A stretch of DNA of 64,000 nt, taken from the NCBI GenBank assembly GCA_963921425.1, contig OY992836.1:13781614-13845613 (forward strand), written 5' to 3'. Made by a program: the position numbers and the translations under genes. The notes below the pieces were generated by a model that searched no databases, was not told where the DNA came from, and saw only the letters and a list, made by a program, of their open reading frames with translations. Numbering within the stretch: position 1 is the first letter of the stretch; each line of letters opens with the position of its first letter. Shown here one piece after another: positions 23,824 through 36,400 of the stretch. This DNA is from Dryas octopetala (lineage: Eukaryota; Streptophyta; Magnoliopsida; Rosales; Rosaceae).

Positions 23824-24197
23824 CTAATCTCTTATGTTCTAATATCATACTAATTAATTGATTAAAAATATGTCATTTTACAATGGAGGCCTATGATCAG
23901 AACCGTTTACTTTTTAAATCACCTTTTAAAGATCATTTATGCAAAATATCAACCTAATCATAAATTGTTTGGTCATGTAACTATTATAAAATAAACATAC
24001 AGTTTTGATAACTATTAAACTCATGTATGTTTGTTCAATAGCAGTTACATGACTAAACGATTTTCGATTTTATTAATTTTTTGCATAGATGATCTTTAAA
24101 GGGTAATTTAAAAACTGAACAGTTCCGATCATAAGTCTACACTGTAAAATGACACAGTTTTAATTGATTCGTATAAGATTAGCACATGAGGGATTAG
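23824..24197. mobile_element. Hairpin MITE, copy 1
   Basis: The whole 374 bases fold back on themselves. The left arm, CTAATCTCTTATGTTCTAAT...GTCATTTTACAATG...GATC...GTTTGGTCATGTAACTATT, is matched by the reverse complement of the right arm ending CATGAGGGATTAG. The loop is around 23990-24020. A second, more degraded member is at 60109-60389. There is no coding potential. The class of transposase that mobilised it cannot be told. Confidence 0.75.
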
Positions 24198-24556
24198 CAG
24201 AGAATAATTATCTCATTTTTTTTTCTAATTGATTCTTACAATTATTATCATTTTTCTATTTCAACCAATTTACTGAAATATGTCAAAGTTTCTCTATCCA
24301 TCTATCTCATTTCTAAATTATTAAAGAAAATAATAATTATATATAACTAATTAAACTCCACTTTCTGCCGGCTCCCATATCATAATCAGAGTTGTAAAAT
24401 TGCTCATAATCGCCAGGACGTAGTGACCTAGCTATACACCTACAAAAGTCCAATATACAGTAATTATTTTCATACTAGACTCCTGTATCTGATGCCCAAA
24501 CCACCAAAAATTGGCATGCAAGGTCAAGATCGAGAGAGAGGTTTCTCCAACCTAAA

Positions 24557-25862
24557 TTAAATTAAGGGCAAATTACACAAAAGTACCTCAACTAACCACC
24601 CTATATCACTTGAGTACCCCAATTAAAAAAAGTTGCTCGTAGGTACCTCAATTACTGATTTTGCACACCTAGGTACCTTCGTCAACTTTTTCGTCAGGCC
24701 TGCCGTTAATTGCTTACGTGGCACACTAGAAACATGCCACGTGGACAAAAAAATTAAAAAAATTAAAAAAAATGAACTAATTATTAACAAAAACTAAAAA
24801 AAATTAAAAAATCAAAAACTAAAAAAAAAAAACTAAAAAAACTAAAAAAAGGAAGGAGTTGCAGGGGAGTTGCAGGGGCTAGCTCCCAGCCTCCCTCCGC
24901 CTCCCACCCCTCCCTCCGAGACCCACCCCTCCCAGCTAACCACCCCTCCGACCCCAGCCACCTTGCCGCCGACCCCAGCCACCGCGCCGCCGACCCACCC
25001 CATCTCTTTCCACGCCTCTCTCCTCTCTATCTCTAACTCTCTCTTTCTCTCTCTCTCCCCGAAACCCTAGCCTAAGCCCAGCCCGAGCCTAGTGACCCAC
25101 CCCCTCCTCCCTTCGCCTCCCCCAGTGACCTACCCACCTCCCTCCCCTCTCCGGCCACCAGCTTCATCTCTCTCTTTCTGTCATTCTCTCTCCCTCTGTT
25201 TTTTTTTCTCTCTCTCTCTCTCTCTCTTATAAATCTGAACGAAGGTGGAGCTCAGGGCGGGCGGGTCGGGGCTGGGGTTTTGGGGAGAGAGAGAAAGAGA
25301 AAGAGTGAGGTAGAGAGAGGAGATGGGAGGGGAGAAAAAGGGGGTGGGTGGCTCGGTCGGGGAGAGAGAGAGAGAGCGAGGCCAAGAGAGAAAGTGAGGG
25401 GCGAGGAGAGAGAGAGAGAGTGAGGCAGAGAGAGGAGAGAGGGGGTGAGTGGTCGAGTGGGTCGGCGGCGCGGTGGGTGGATCGGCGGCAGGGTAGCTGG
25501 GGTCGGAGGGGGGGATGGCTAAGAGGGGTGGGAGGCGGAGGGAGGCTGGGAGCTAGCCCCTGCAACTCCCCTGCAACTCCTTCCTTTTTTTTGTTTTAGT
25601 TTTTGAGTTTTTAATTTTTTTTAGTTTTTTTTAAATAATTAGTTCATTTTTTAAATTTTTTTTTATTTTTTTGTCCACGTGGCATGTTTTTAGTGTGCCA
25701 CGTAAGCAATTAACAGCAGGCCTGACGGAAAAGTTGACGGAGGTACCTGGGTGTGCAAAATCAGTAATTGAGGTATCTACGAGCAACTTTTTTTAATTGG
25801 GGTACTCAAGTGATATAGGGTGGTTAGTTGAGGTACTTTTGTGTAATTTGCCCTTAAATTAA
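24557..25862. mobile_element. Long-TIR Mutator-like foldback element with 9-bp target duplication
   Basis: The element is 24566-25853 (1,288 bp). It starts GGGCAAATTACACAAAAGTA and ends with the reverse complement of nearly the same sequence. Perfect 9-bp duplications, TTAAATTAA, flank it at 24557-24565 and 25854-25862; this length is typical of Mutator-like elements. The arms match clearly for about 350 bp, and looser matching continues almost to the centre. The core is GC-rich with CT/GA runs (25040-25230, 25280-25440), unlike the rest of the window. Low-complexity open frames inside (24870-25070 plus, 25227-25565 minus) are not credible genes, and no transposase is present, so it is non-autonomous. 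Confidence 0.88.
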
Positions 25863-26306
25863 ATATATATTAATTACTAATAACCGGTGAAATATTCAAA
25901 GAGATCTGCACATATAGCTCACCATCTAGAAGACTTTGGTTGATGCACAATTTCACACATTTAATTCGTTGCATACCAACTACCAAGATAACAACGTATA
26001 TGATATATATATATATATATACCAGAATCAAATTAAGGTGGTGTAAAGTCTCAATCATATATCATTATAAGGTAGAAAGGGAATTAATTAAGTATTGGTT
26101 TTAAATTTATTTTCCTGCCATATCTTATTCTTGGTGCACCATGTTTTCTATATAATACACCAAAGGTATTTCCATAGACGTTTTGTTCATAAGGATTTCA
26201 CCAATTCTATCTCCTTCGTTGACTTTCAAAACTTGATTTTTTGTTTTTGGCCTGAACTTTCTTTTGGTACATTTTTTGGCCTGAACTTTCAAAACTTAAT
26301 TAGCCA

Positions 26307-26347
<41 letters not shown>

Positions 26348-27057
26348 GATCGACTTAATTGATATAAAAAATGGGAGAAAAACTTCCTTATGAAGTTGTT
26401 TGCCACTTCACCATATTGAGTAGCAAGAGTGCAAGACTATCCATTAAAAGATTATCTAGTGTTTAGCTTTAATTACATAAATCATTTAAATGCTACGAAT
26501 TTGTATTAATGAAAACGCGTCAAACCGAATGTGAATGTATGAGTGAGCTTGAGTTAAACTAGAGTTATCTCATGATAAAATTCAAGTTAATCAGGAATAT
26601 ATTTTTACGGGTCAAATGTACCAAAACTCAATTTAGTTTGAATTTTTAATTGACAATTAATCTTAATATTTCTTTTGAATTTGACTTGTTTCTTTTGCTA
26701 ATTTATTTTGAATAATTTAACCCAAAAAAAATGAGACAATCGAATAGGATACAAACTCAAGTTGTATCAAACTGATTAACAATCTTCAAATGGATTCCAC
26801 ATGTCACACACCATATTTATGGTGAATCTGTTGGATCAATTAAGAAGTTATATGAATTTTGTTTTTGTTTAAGAAGAATTAAGAAGAAGTTTTGTGAAAC
26901 TGGTAATATTCCATATGAATAATATTTGGCTTTACGTACATCACGTGCAAAATCCACTGATGAAGTCAACAGTTTCATTGTATGAATATAGGGTGAAGAA
27001 AATGGAAAGCAGAAAACAGAACCGCATGACACATGCAATTTATATCAAATCAATATT
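25863..27057. other. Intergenic region, AT-rich with TA microsatellites
   Basis: No gene is seen. TA-dinucleotide runs lie at about 26004-26020 and 26310-26345, the second about 36 bases long. Two partial direct copies of GGCCTGAACTTTC (about 26250 and 26279) lie just before it. The last 200 bases are the 3' side of the WD40 gene. Confidence 0.55.
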
Positions 27058-28491
27058 CTAGAATCTTTTGGAACCCATTCTGCCACCACGAGAGGAAAAG
27101 CTAGGAGCGGCGCTCAACATCGGCACACAGTACCCATCCGACGTGTAATGCTGGTGCTTTTGGTTGGGCACCATTGGCGGCGCCTGCTCCGAAATCCTCC
27201 ACATCTTCACCGACTTATCCAAGCTCCCGCTGAACACCATCCACCGCTTCTCTCCGGCTGGCGACTCATTATCCCTTTCCACCGCCAAGCACTTGACGGG
27301 CCCTGTGTGGCCCGTCAAGACCGACAAGCAAATGTGTTCACTCTCGGCCGACCGTCTCCACACACATATTCCCATATCGGCCGAGCCACTAAACACAAGG
27401 CACCCTGATGTGGCCAAGCAAAGAACCGCTAATTTATGACCCCTCAAAACGCCGCCATGCGAGAGGTTCTTTTCGCGCTCCCAATAGTTGACGAGCCCGT
27501 CCGATGAACCACCGTACAACAACGTGGCGTCCGGGTTCACAGCCAACGCCGTTACGGCAGTTTCCTGCTTTAACAGCGTTTGGGAAAAGAAGTGCTTCGT
27601 TCCCTTCCCTTGCATCTCCTTCCTCCAAATCTTAACGGTTCCGTCAGCGGATCCGGTGAACACCAATCCGTCAAAACCCGCGACCAACGCGTTGACCGCG
27701 TCGTCGTGAGCGGTGATGGATTCCAAGCACTTGAAGTCAGAAACTCTCCAGACTTTGAACGTTTTGTCCCACGAGGCCGAGTAAAGAAGAGTTTGATCTT
27801 CGCTCAAGCTGAGGCATGAGATTGCATCCAAGTGCTTGATCCAAAGCGCTTTACCATGACCCTTGACTTCCATGTAACCACTTTTTTTCATGGAACACGA
27901 TATGTAATTCTTGGTAGTTGGTAGAGTCCCTATACGTTTGTAATTGCTTTCGTTCTTGGACGACCCTTTCCAAACCCGAACCTTCCCGTCTTGGTGACCC
28001 GTGAAGATCTTCTCCTTGGCGATAATGATTGCTTTAACCAACCCGCTGTTGGCTTTGAACCCCGAGAACTCATGCTGCTTCTTCCATATTCGTATGTTTT
28101 TGCTATCAGACCCTGTGTACAACAAGTCTCCGGACGCGGCCAACGAGTATATATGCCCTTCCTCGCGTACAAGCGAGCCCATAAGGACGTTTGGGGAGAA
28201 ACTCTCGTTGGCCACATTCGGAGAATTATTATTATTGTTGTTGTTCATGTGGGCGGACCATGGTGACTTGGCAAAAGGAGATGACGACGATGTCTCCTCC
28301 ATGCCCATGAGATGGTTCGGCTCCTCGGGGCTGCTTGGCGTGGCTGAAGTGTTGCAAAAGAGCTGGCGATTACTGACGGGGTACCCGCAGTGGTCGTCCT
28401 GCTCTTCAAAACCCTTCAGCCGGCCAAGCTTCTGCCCACCCACGCTGTTCTCTTCGGAGAATATGCGGTTCCCTCTCGACGACCCTTTCAT
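27058..28491 (-). CDS. JGB: WD40-repeat protein, JINGUBANG-like
   Basis: A single uninterrupted frame of 477 aa starts at [16 protein letters not shown] disordered N-terminus with an eight-residue Asn run (83-89 region, from AAT/AAC triplets) leads to seven WD blades from about residue 108. Visible blade ends include NIRIW, KVRVW, TFKVW, TVKIW, LVNYW, ICVW and SVKMW. The [20 protein letters not shown] entry and the [18 protein letters not shown] block are typical of the plant JINGUBANG group. In Arabidopsis, JGB is a pollen-expressed WD40 protein that restrains germination in moist conditions and interacts with TCP4. Intronless structure and length fit that group. A closely related WD40 paralogue remains possible, since the family has several members with similar blades. 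Confidence 0.88.
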   Translation of the reverse strand: MKGSSRGNRIFSEENSVGGQKLGRLKGFEEQDDHCGYPVSNRQLFCNTSATPSSPEEPNHLMGMEETSSSSPFAKSPWSAHMNNNNNNNSPNVANESFSPNVLMGSLVREEGHIYSLAASGDLLYTGSDSKNIRIWKKQHEFSGFKANSGLVKAIIIAKEKIFTGHQDGKVRVWKGSSKNESNYKRIGTLPTTKNYISCSMKKSGYMEVKGHGKALWIKHLDAISCLSLSEDQTLLYSASWDKTFKVWRVSDFKCLESITAHDDAVNALVAGFDGLVFTGSADGTVKIWRKEMQGKGTKHFFSQTLLKQETAVTALAVNPDATLLYGGSSDGLVNYWEREKNLSHGGVLRGHKLAVLCLATSGCLVFSGSADMGICVWRRSAESEHICLSVLTGHTGPVKCLAVERDNESPAGEKRWMVFSGSLDKSVKMWRISEQAPPMVPNQKHQHYTSDGYCVPMLSAAPSFSSRGGRMGSKRF

Positions 28492-29279
28492 GTTAGATAT
28501 GACTATACATATATTGTAAACAAACTAATGGAATCATCAGGAAAACCAGGTTTGCAGGGAAGCCGAAAGCTTTGAAAGCAATTTACAGCTAGATTTCCTT
28601 TTTCTATTTTTTTTTTTTTTTGTTTTCTTGCGTGGTCAATGTGCATGATGGCTTAGCCAATTATGCGATGCCAAGGAAAAGGCTGCGGTTACCAAGGAAG
28701 ATGCAGATGAAGAAGTTAGCCTCTGACTTGGTCAATGGGCCTAAATTGGTCTCTCATATTCGTGCATGGATCTAAATATAAAAGTATAAAATATGTTATA
28801 AATAAGACAACTTTTTTGTGTATGATTTAATCAGGCTCATTGGAATTTAGTTAAAAATACTAAAAGTCATAACACTTTAGCATTTAAAAGGTTAAAGTAA
28901 ATGACTAGGATGGACTCTCCCTAAAATATATCACTAGCTAAATGAAATTATAATTATTCAGATAAAATAAAATAGCTTAGACTTTTTATCGATCTATTTA
29001 TTAATTTTTATATATATAAGAGAAACTTATAAAGATATATGAGTCATGAAGGATTGCATGTGGGCTCAACTAGATCTTGATGCAGCATATGATCCAAAAT
29101 GTCTATTTGTTAGGTTATCTTTCAATCCTTATAAAAAATTAAAAACAAAAAACAAATCAATTAAAGAACTGAGAGGGGGCTGTGTCCATGGTCCTGATGT
29201 GACTCCATGCATCACTAACTTAAATGATTATGTTGATAATTAAAATAGTTGGACGAGCTTCGATTTTATTGATTGTTTT

Positions 29280-29326
29280 GTAGAAACCATTCTTTTTTTT
29301 TTTTTGGCCAAGTAAAAACCATTCTT
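29280..29326. repeat. Target-duplicated A-tail micro-insertion, site 5
   Basis: GTAGAAACCATTCTT (29280-29294) recurs as GTAAAAACCATTCTT (29312-29326), 14 of 15 identical. Between them are eleven T and GGCCAA (29295-29311); on the other strand this is TTGGCC plus A11. Confidence 0.75.
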
Positions 29327-30136
29327 AAACGAGAATGTAAAACTCATAGAGTTTGGATTATTGTACCATATTGTGAGTGGTACTAAGTGCATTCACTCAA
29401 TAGTTTAATTTTTTGAATTATTTTGATATTTATTGAATTGAATTGTAGTTTTTACTTGTAATGGTGCAGTTCAATAGTTATATATTTTTTTAAATATCAC
29501 CCACTTATTGGTCTTCTCTTTTATGATTCTCTCTCTTCTTCATACTTATATGACATGTGAGGCCCTTATTTAGTACTATTGCAATTCATATTGGGTGTTA
29601 TTTCATGCACCCTCGATTACCCTTGTATGTATATTTTAATCCATTAATTCAATTTCATGCAATGAAATTGCATTAATAACCACCATTGCAAATGATCTAA
29701 CCATAAGATGCCTTTTACGAGTTCCCTCTTTAAGTATCATATATATTATATATAGACTGTATAGACAAATGACAATCCTCAAATGGTATATTTTTCTATC
29801 AAATCAACAACATGGATGCAAATTGACACCTCTCACTCTCATCATCACGTGAATTATCCAAACAAAATATGGAAGTTTATGTTGCTACTCAAAACCCAAT
29901 TGTTAGCTTGTTGCTTCGTGAAAGTTGGAATTTTAGAAGGTAACAAAAACCATGGGCCTTGAACTTCCCTCACATCTACAATCTACTATCTGAGGTCCAG
30001 AGCCTTCCCCCCTTTCTGAACAAAAAGGAAAAAAGAAAATAAATAAATCATAAATTCAAGAGTCCAACCAATCACAAAAAAGAAAAAGTAATAAATTTTG
30101 TTTTTATCAGTAAAAAAATAATAAAATTTCATCACA

Positions 30137-30179
30137 ATGGACAGAAAAGGTCTTGAGACCAAAAAACATGGACAGAAAA
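30137..30179. repeat. Target-duplicated A-tail micro-insertion, site 6
   Basis: ATGGACAGAAAA occurs at 30137-30148 and 30168-30179, 12 of 12 identical. The insert (30149-30167) is GGTCTTGAGACC, then six A and a C. It is about 70 bases upstream of the VPS13 TATA box. Confidence 0.65.
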
Positions 30180-30248
30180 AGTATTTTCTTTTTTATTTTG
30201 ATAGAAAAGTCTGATTTATTAAGCCGGTTCCGAATAAACCCAACCGAC

Positions 30249-30256
30249 TATAAATA
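30249..30256 (+). promoter_or_regulatory. TATA box of the VPS13 gene
   Basis: TATAAATA, 192 bases before the chosen start codon and followed by a pyrimidine-rich leader (CTCTCTCACACTCATCCCC near 30296). Position and context fit a plant core promoter. Confidence 0.6.
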
Positions 30257-30397
30257 AGAAGCTGTCTATTTCAGTTTATTTTTCCCGCCGGTACACTCTC
30301 TCACACTCATCCCCTCAGCCCTCATCGACAATTTTACTCTCAGATTTTCAGGGAAAATATTTCACGTTTGTTTCTCGAGAAAGTTCCGAATTCTCTA

Positions 30398-30427
30398 ATG
30401 GCAAAACTCCAATTACGCGAACCATAG
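30398..30427 (+). promoter_or_regulatory. Upstream ORF of 9 codons in the VPS13 leader
   Basis: ATG at 30398 opens MAKLQLREP and stops at TAG 30425-30427, 13 bases before the main ATG. A short upstream frame so close to the start could lower translation of the main frame. The effect is inferred only from position. Confidence 0.5.
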
Positions 30428-30440
30428 CCCAATCACAATA

Positions 30441-33400
30441 ATGTTCCTGGCCAACATAACCCGACGGAGACTAGCGTCTCTGCTACGACCATGGCTTCGA
30501 GACGAGCCCGAAATCGAGCTGAAATTAGGGCTTATTAATTCCCACGCGGTCGTTAAGAACCTCCGCTTCGATACTTCGGTCCTTAACCAACTCGGCGACG
30601 ATTCGGCCCAGTTTTCGCTTAAAGAGGTCACTGTCGAACACTTGGGCGTTCGGTTCTCGAACTGGCTCGTCCCTGCCTTTTCAATTGAAATTCATGGCGT
30701 CAAAGTGACACTATCAGTTGGGTAAGTCGCTGCTTCTGCTTGCGCACTAACTCGCTCTGTATGTACCTGTGTGCTCAATTTTCTTTGTATTATTTGGTTT
30801 CGTGAGCTTGATTTGTCTTTTTCTTTTTCTTTTTTTCATCGAAAGGGAGTTGAAGGAGGAGAGAAATTTAAGAAGTGCGCGGAAACCTAAGGATACATTT
30901 GCAGAGGATATGAAGAAGAAGCTTTCTGAAATTGATCCTGAGGTAGACATTGTTGTTGCTAATGTTGAATCTCAAATTCTTCCTTTTATCTCATGGAGTT
31001 AGGTGAAAACTTACTTGCTTACTTGACTGGTGAATCTCAAATATCAATCACTGAAGTTTTTCATTGGATTTCAGGGTAGTGCTTTGCATGGTGTTCTGGA
31101 AAAGATCATGGTTGCTTCTACTCCAAGAAAGAAGTTTCAAACAACCCTTTTGAATCTGATTCTCAAGCACTGTCAGCTTCGAGTGCATGATATCAACGTG
31201 CAAGTGCAGGTTCCCATCTTAAATGATTCACTTGTTTTCTTGTTGGACATAAAGGATGTTATTGCAGGTCCTCAGTGTCTTGATCATGGGTGTCTTCTTC
31301 GTGGTCTATTTGGTGCAATCTTTATAGCTTTGGAAGAGAGCTCTTTTACTATAGTAGCCAATGGTTTTGAGGTTGGGTTTAAGAGGGCAGATCAGCTCAA
31401 CCACGTCTTCTTGTTGACTGATTTGTGCACTTGCATTAAATTGAATAATCTTCAGCTTGTAGACATCAACCTTCAGGTTCCAGAATTATGTTTTTCATTT
31501 TCTCCGAATGATATTTCCTTGTATTTAGCATTGGTTGAAGCCTCATCCCAAGAATCTCACTGTGCTAGAAATGCCAGACAACTATGGAAAGTGGCTGCAA
31601 GCAGAATTGACAGTGTGACTTCAGGTCCTAGATGGTCGTTGCAAAAATTAGTTGTTGTTGTTTGCTTTTGGCTACGCTATGTTAATGCTTATGAGCATTT
31701 ACTGCTACTGATTGGATATTCTGATGACCACTTATTGAAGAGATCAGCTACTAGAATCTCTCAAGACAAGAGGTTTTTGGGTTCTGTTAAGAACCAGTGG
31801 AAGGTGATTTCTGATATTGAGAAAGAGCTGCCAGCTGAAGCTATTGCACAGGCATGGAGAATAGCCCGTCATAGAGCTGCATCAAATGTTCAATGTGCAA
31901 AGGATAGTTTCAAAAGATCTTTTGTGGATACTCATTTCAACTTCCTTCTCAAGATCCTTCCACTACTAGCCTGTACTTGGAGAGTTTTTTGCAAGATATT
32001 CCATTTTATCATACACTTATTGGTTTTTAGGAAAATATTGGCCAAAGAGCCAAAGAATGCAAATTTGAGTGTTGTTCCTGAAGGTCCTTCTACACAGTTT
32101 TGCTTCATTTTGATCCTTGGAAAAATTCTAATAACTATCTCTCATATAAATGAAATTCAACTCTCACTAAATGAAAAATTAGAATCACATTTTGGGATCT
32201 CTTACTCGGATTTCCTTTCATTTCGTCTCTCAATTGATGCACTGTTATTAAAATATGCAGAAGGCATTTGTGAACAGTCTTTACTTATATCCTGTGGGCA
32301 GTTAAAGGTTAGATCCTCGTCTCGTATGGAAGCTCCTGTTAAGGAAAGCAGTTCAAAATTATCTTTTAGTTCTATGGAAGCACATTGGAAGGAGAGCAAT
32401 GATGATTTGAAGAATATTCTGTGGGGTGAGGCAGCACAATTATTTCCCATTTCAGAAACTTGTAAAAGCAGTTCTGCCGATCGTGTGGAAGGTGCTTCTG
32501 TCTCATTTCTGGAAAATTTTCTTGGAGACATGTGGTTGAATTGGAAAAGAGCTTGCAAGAAATTTGAAAAAAGTGAGATCCAGTATTCTGAAAACCCATT
32601 CCTTCTGTGTGAAATAAGAAACTTCTTGACATATCCAGACCTCAAAAACTCAGATTCTGGCTTTGGGAAATTCTTGTTGACTTTAGGAAAGTTGAATCTA
32701 GTTTTGGGATGTTCATCAATACTATCATTATCTCTGCTCTTTAGGCAAATACAGCATGCTCTAAACTGGACAGAGGACAATGGTCAGTCATGGGTACATT
32801 CTCCAAGAACCAGTGAGGATCAACCAGAAATCAGTTTGGAGAGAAAATACAAGTGCTATGCTAGTAGATTACAAATAGCATTGCTTAAGATGCTACCATA
32901 TAAACATATTCAACTAGGGGTATTTGTAGCCGGTCCTCACATCCGTATGTCATTGGGAAAGAATTTTGATGGTGGCAACAAAGATATCAATCATAAAGTT
33001 AGTCATGAGGATTTTCACCTTGCATTTGATGTGCACAACATTGAAGCTGTAGTTTGGCCAACTTCAAAATCTGATCCGACATCATTTGTGGGGCCCTCCG
33101 GGTCTGATGATGTAGAACCAGAGTGCCTCAGGTTGGAGCAGCCTCTGATAATTGAGAACATTAAATCAAATAGTGGGAAGTATCAATCTCATGGGTGGAT
33201 TTCTCTTGGTTCTTACGTACGAGTTGATGGTTTAGATGTTTTCCTGGTTGGCTCAGAAGGAAATCAACAAAGCCGAATTTTGGTTTTGAAGCCAATGACT
33301 GTGCGGTTGTTATCCTTCAGGTAGGATTTTCTTGTTATGTTGCTTTGATAGGTTAATCTTACATGCTATTTTCTCCAATTTTCAGAGAGGTTTATTTGGT

Positions 33401-36400
33401 GGGTTGCTCTATTGAACTTTACAACTTACTTTTTTATTAATAGTTTATATTCTCTAAATCCTTCGAACACAGAGAGTGCATTCCTATGGTTTTGATGAGC
33501 TTCTTTTAGGCCAAATTTTTTGCTCACTGGTTTTTTATTTTAATTTTCTTATTTGGATATCATTTCTAATACTTTGATCAATAATTCTGAAATGCATTGA
33601 GGATTTTGTTGACCTAGGAGTAAATTCTTTATTTAGATGACTTTTTTTTTGTCCTTTTGATTATTTTTGTCTTTTTTTTTTGGTCTAGAACTAAAATTGC
33701 TTTTTACATTTTTCTTTGCCTCTTTCCTTTTCCTAGTATATGTAAGATTTTGAAGAACATGAGAAGTGAGGTGGAAAATAGAACTTTCTTTTCCTTTATT
33801 TCCCCCCACTCTCCAAACCAGAGGAGAACATAAGTATATAACATAATGGAAAAATTATCTGTCTTGTCCTTTATAGTCAGAATCATTTTATTTTGCAGGG
33901 AGTCTGTTCATTCGTTTAGCACAAATGTTATTGCTTTATCAGCAGCTTTTTGGGGGACAGCTGAAGGATTCACTATTTTATCATATACAGATGAGTGTTA
34001 TGTTTTCTTTCAGGTGATTGTTCTTTTTTGCTGCCTAGTCAAAATCATTCATTTTTTGTTATTAAGTCTTGATATTAATGTTTTTTCTTAATTTATTTTA
34101 TGTGTGATGTTGTTGTTTATTAATACTTATATAGAAATCATTATCATACAGTTTTCCTACTCTTTACTGAATGTACCCATATGGCCATATTGAACTTCAT
34201 TTTTCATTTTCTTTTATAGTGGGGTCACCGCTACTTAATTATGAGACTATATTTTGTTGGGGTTGGGGCATTTTCCCTGTGTTATAAGTTTTTTTTTGTT
34301 AGTATATTATTTTTGTTGCTTAAAGGTCCTTCTTGGACCTTACTCCTGTTAAAAATAGTCTTCTTTTTGTCATTGTGTTTTTTCTTTCTCCCTCGTTTAG
34401 CGCCTTCTTGTAGTCTGTACTTATGAAGATAGTTACTGTTATTCCAAAAGGATCAATAATTTGGGAGCTGGATAAGTTTTTAAAAAATAATGTGGTTGTT
34501 TTTCATGTCTCTTATCAACACTTGTTTGTGATCTTTGTATACGCCAATTTAATTTCATATCATTTTTTATGACTAAAGAATATTCTTTCTGACAGGTGCT
34601 TGCAAATTTATCATCTGCCGTATCATATTCATTTAGCAATTTTGCATGTATCAGTTACATGCCTTTACAGTTTGCGAAGGAAGAATTTGCATTTGCTGAA
34701 TCTGAGAATGAGGAGACATCTGCACTTGTAGCTCCCTTGAATTATAGCATCTCCTTATTTTCAATTAATGCGACCTTCAAAATCAAGTCTATGAATATAA
34801 TTCTTCACAAGTCTAGGATATGTGATATTGTGGAGAGTTGTATAGGAAATTTTGATGCTTCAAGTAGCAAAAAGTTGGCCGAGCATGACTTGCCTGACTA
34901 TGGAATTTGGATTTCAGTTCACCAAACAAGTGTTGACATATCTTGCAAAGAAGGAAAAGTGATAGTTCTTTCTAATTTATCAGAAATTCAGTCTGTAATT
35001 TTTAGGTATAAGAATCAAAAAAGAAAAAGTATTGGTCATTCTGTACTTTGTGATCTACTACTGCAATCTCTTGATTGCTTATATGAATTATCACTTTCTA
35101 GTTGCGTACTTCATTTATCGCTGTTCCTCTATCAGAATTACCCATCTTCAGGTAGTAGCAATACACTTGGTACCTCTACTTCTATTGGTGAAACAGTGCA
35201 CATGGAAAATTTTCCATTCACCACTAATTCTGAAAGATCAAGTGACCAGCATTGTAGCTCTATTCAGGAGATAGAATTTGCTTCAAATATTCCACCACCG
35301 GGCCCAAGTCATTGGTTACTTATAAATGTTGCATTGGGTAAGGTTTATATGGGAAGGTGCTCCGTAAAGAATGTTATGAATGGGGTTCATCAAGTAAATA
35401 AGTTTTTGTCATCACTTTCGGTTGGTGGTGAATTTCAGACAATCTCTTGTGGAATTCAGGTGATATTTTTATTTATTTGTTTGTGTGAATTACAATCTCT
35501 TGCTTGTCATCAATGGTATTCTTCATACTTGATAGGTTAAGCACATTTTTCTTTCCTGAATTTGGAGTAAGTTTCAATTATGTCCTTGTGATTTTAAATT
35601 TAAGCAACCAATTTTGTTAATTTTTCCAGTAATGGTAATCAGGTAAAATAAAAGACAATTGCAAATGAAATGAGGAAATTTTGTTCCCAATTGTTAATTG
35701 ATTAAAAAGTCATCATTGAGAGCAACACCATCAGATTACGACAGTTTTCTTTTCAGGTCTTTGATCGGAATATAATTTCTACTAGGACAATGCTATTTAG
35801 CCAAACTATTCTTCCCAACTTACCTGACATTCTTACATTGGACTCTACAACATTGTTGTTTTCTTTGATGCAATGACGAGGTGTGCATATCATGTGCCAC
35901 TTAAGTTGGGGAAAAAAAGTTGGTACAAGAAGCATTTTCCTTGCTACAATTGAAGAAATAAAAGGACTTGATTGCTTATATTAAAATAGTAAGGTGCTAA
36001 ATCAAAACCTACCTCAAATTACATGGTCATGAAATATTTATTGATCTACTTTATGAGCTTTTTTTAATTTATTTTCTCATATCTTCATAGCTAGAGATCT
36101 TTTATCTTATTGTTGTAATGATAATAGATGGTACTTGTTAAAACATGTTGAAATGCCTTCCATATGCATTCAGTTTCTACATTTAAGTCTGCTTTTCATG
36201 TTAGTGACACATGATGCTACTGGGCAGGGTGGTTTTCTGTTCCTTGAAACAACAGCTTTGGCTACCTTCTTCCATTGTTTTGCTTCATATCGTTATGGTT
36301 TTGCAAATATTTTATCTGGTTTACGATCGTCTGATAAACACATCGTAGAAGCTGAAATTGCTGTGGATATGACTGGACCAAATAATCACTCTGTTAAGGA

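Larger units (their letters stand above)
28492..30248. other. Intergenic region between divergent JGB-like and VPS13 genes
   Basis: The two genes are transcribed away from each other, so this holds both promoters. No gene is seen inside. Two micro-insertions, at 29280-29326 and 30137-30179, are listed separately. A weaker look-alike is at about 30085-30125 (TAATAAATTTT on the left and TAATAAAATTT on the right of a mixed T/A insert). Confidence 0.55.

Noticed and set aside
24200..24260. AATTAT...CATTTTT words repeated around a T-run
   Set aside because: The match is between simple AT-rich words and the insert core (CTAATTGATTC) is unlike the others.
24870..25565. Proline/serine-rich open frames on both strands
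   Set aside because: They are mirror copies of each other because they lie in the two arms of the foldback element; the sequence is CT/GA low complexity.
30085..30125. Possible tenth micro-insertion
   Set aside because: The flanks match imperfectly and need a shift, and the insert lacks the RCC core before the A-run.
30943..31002. Extension of VPS13 exon 2 past the GT at 30943
   Set aside because: The frame ends in a stop at 31000; splicing at 30942 to 31075 keeps phase and a long downstream frame.
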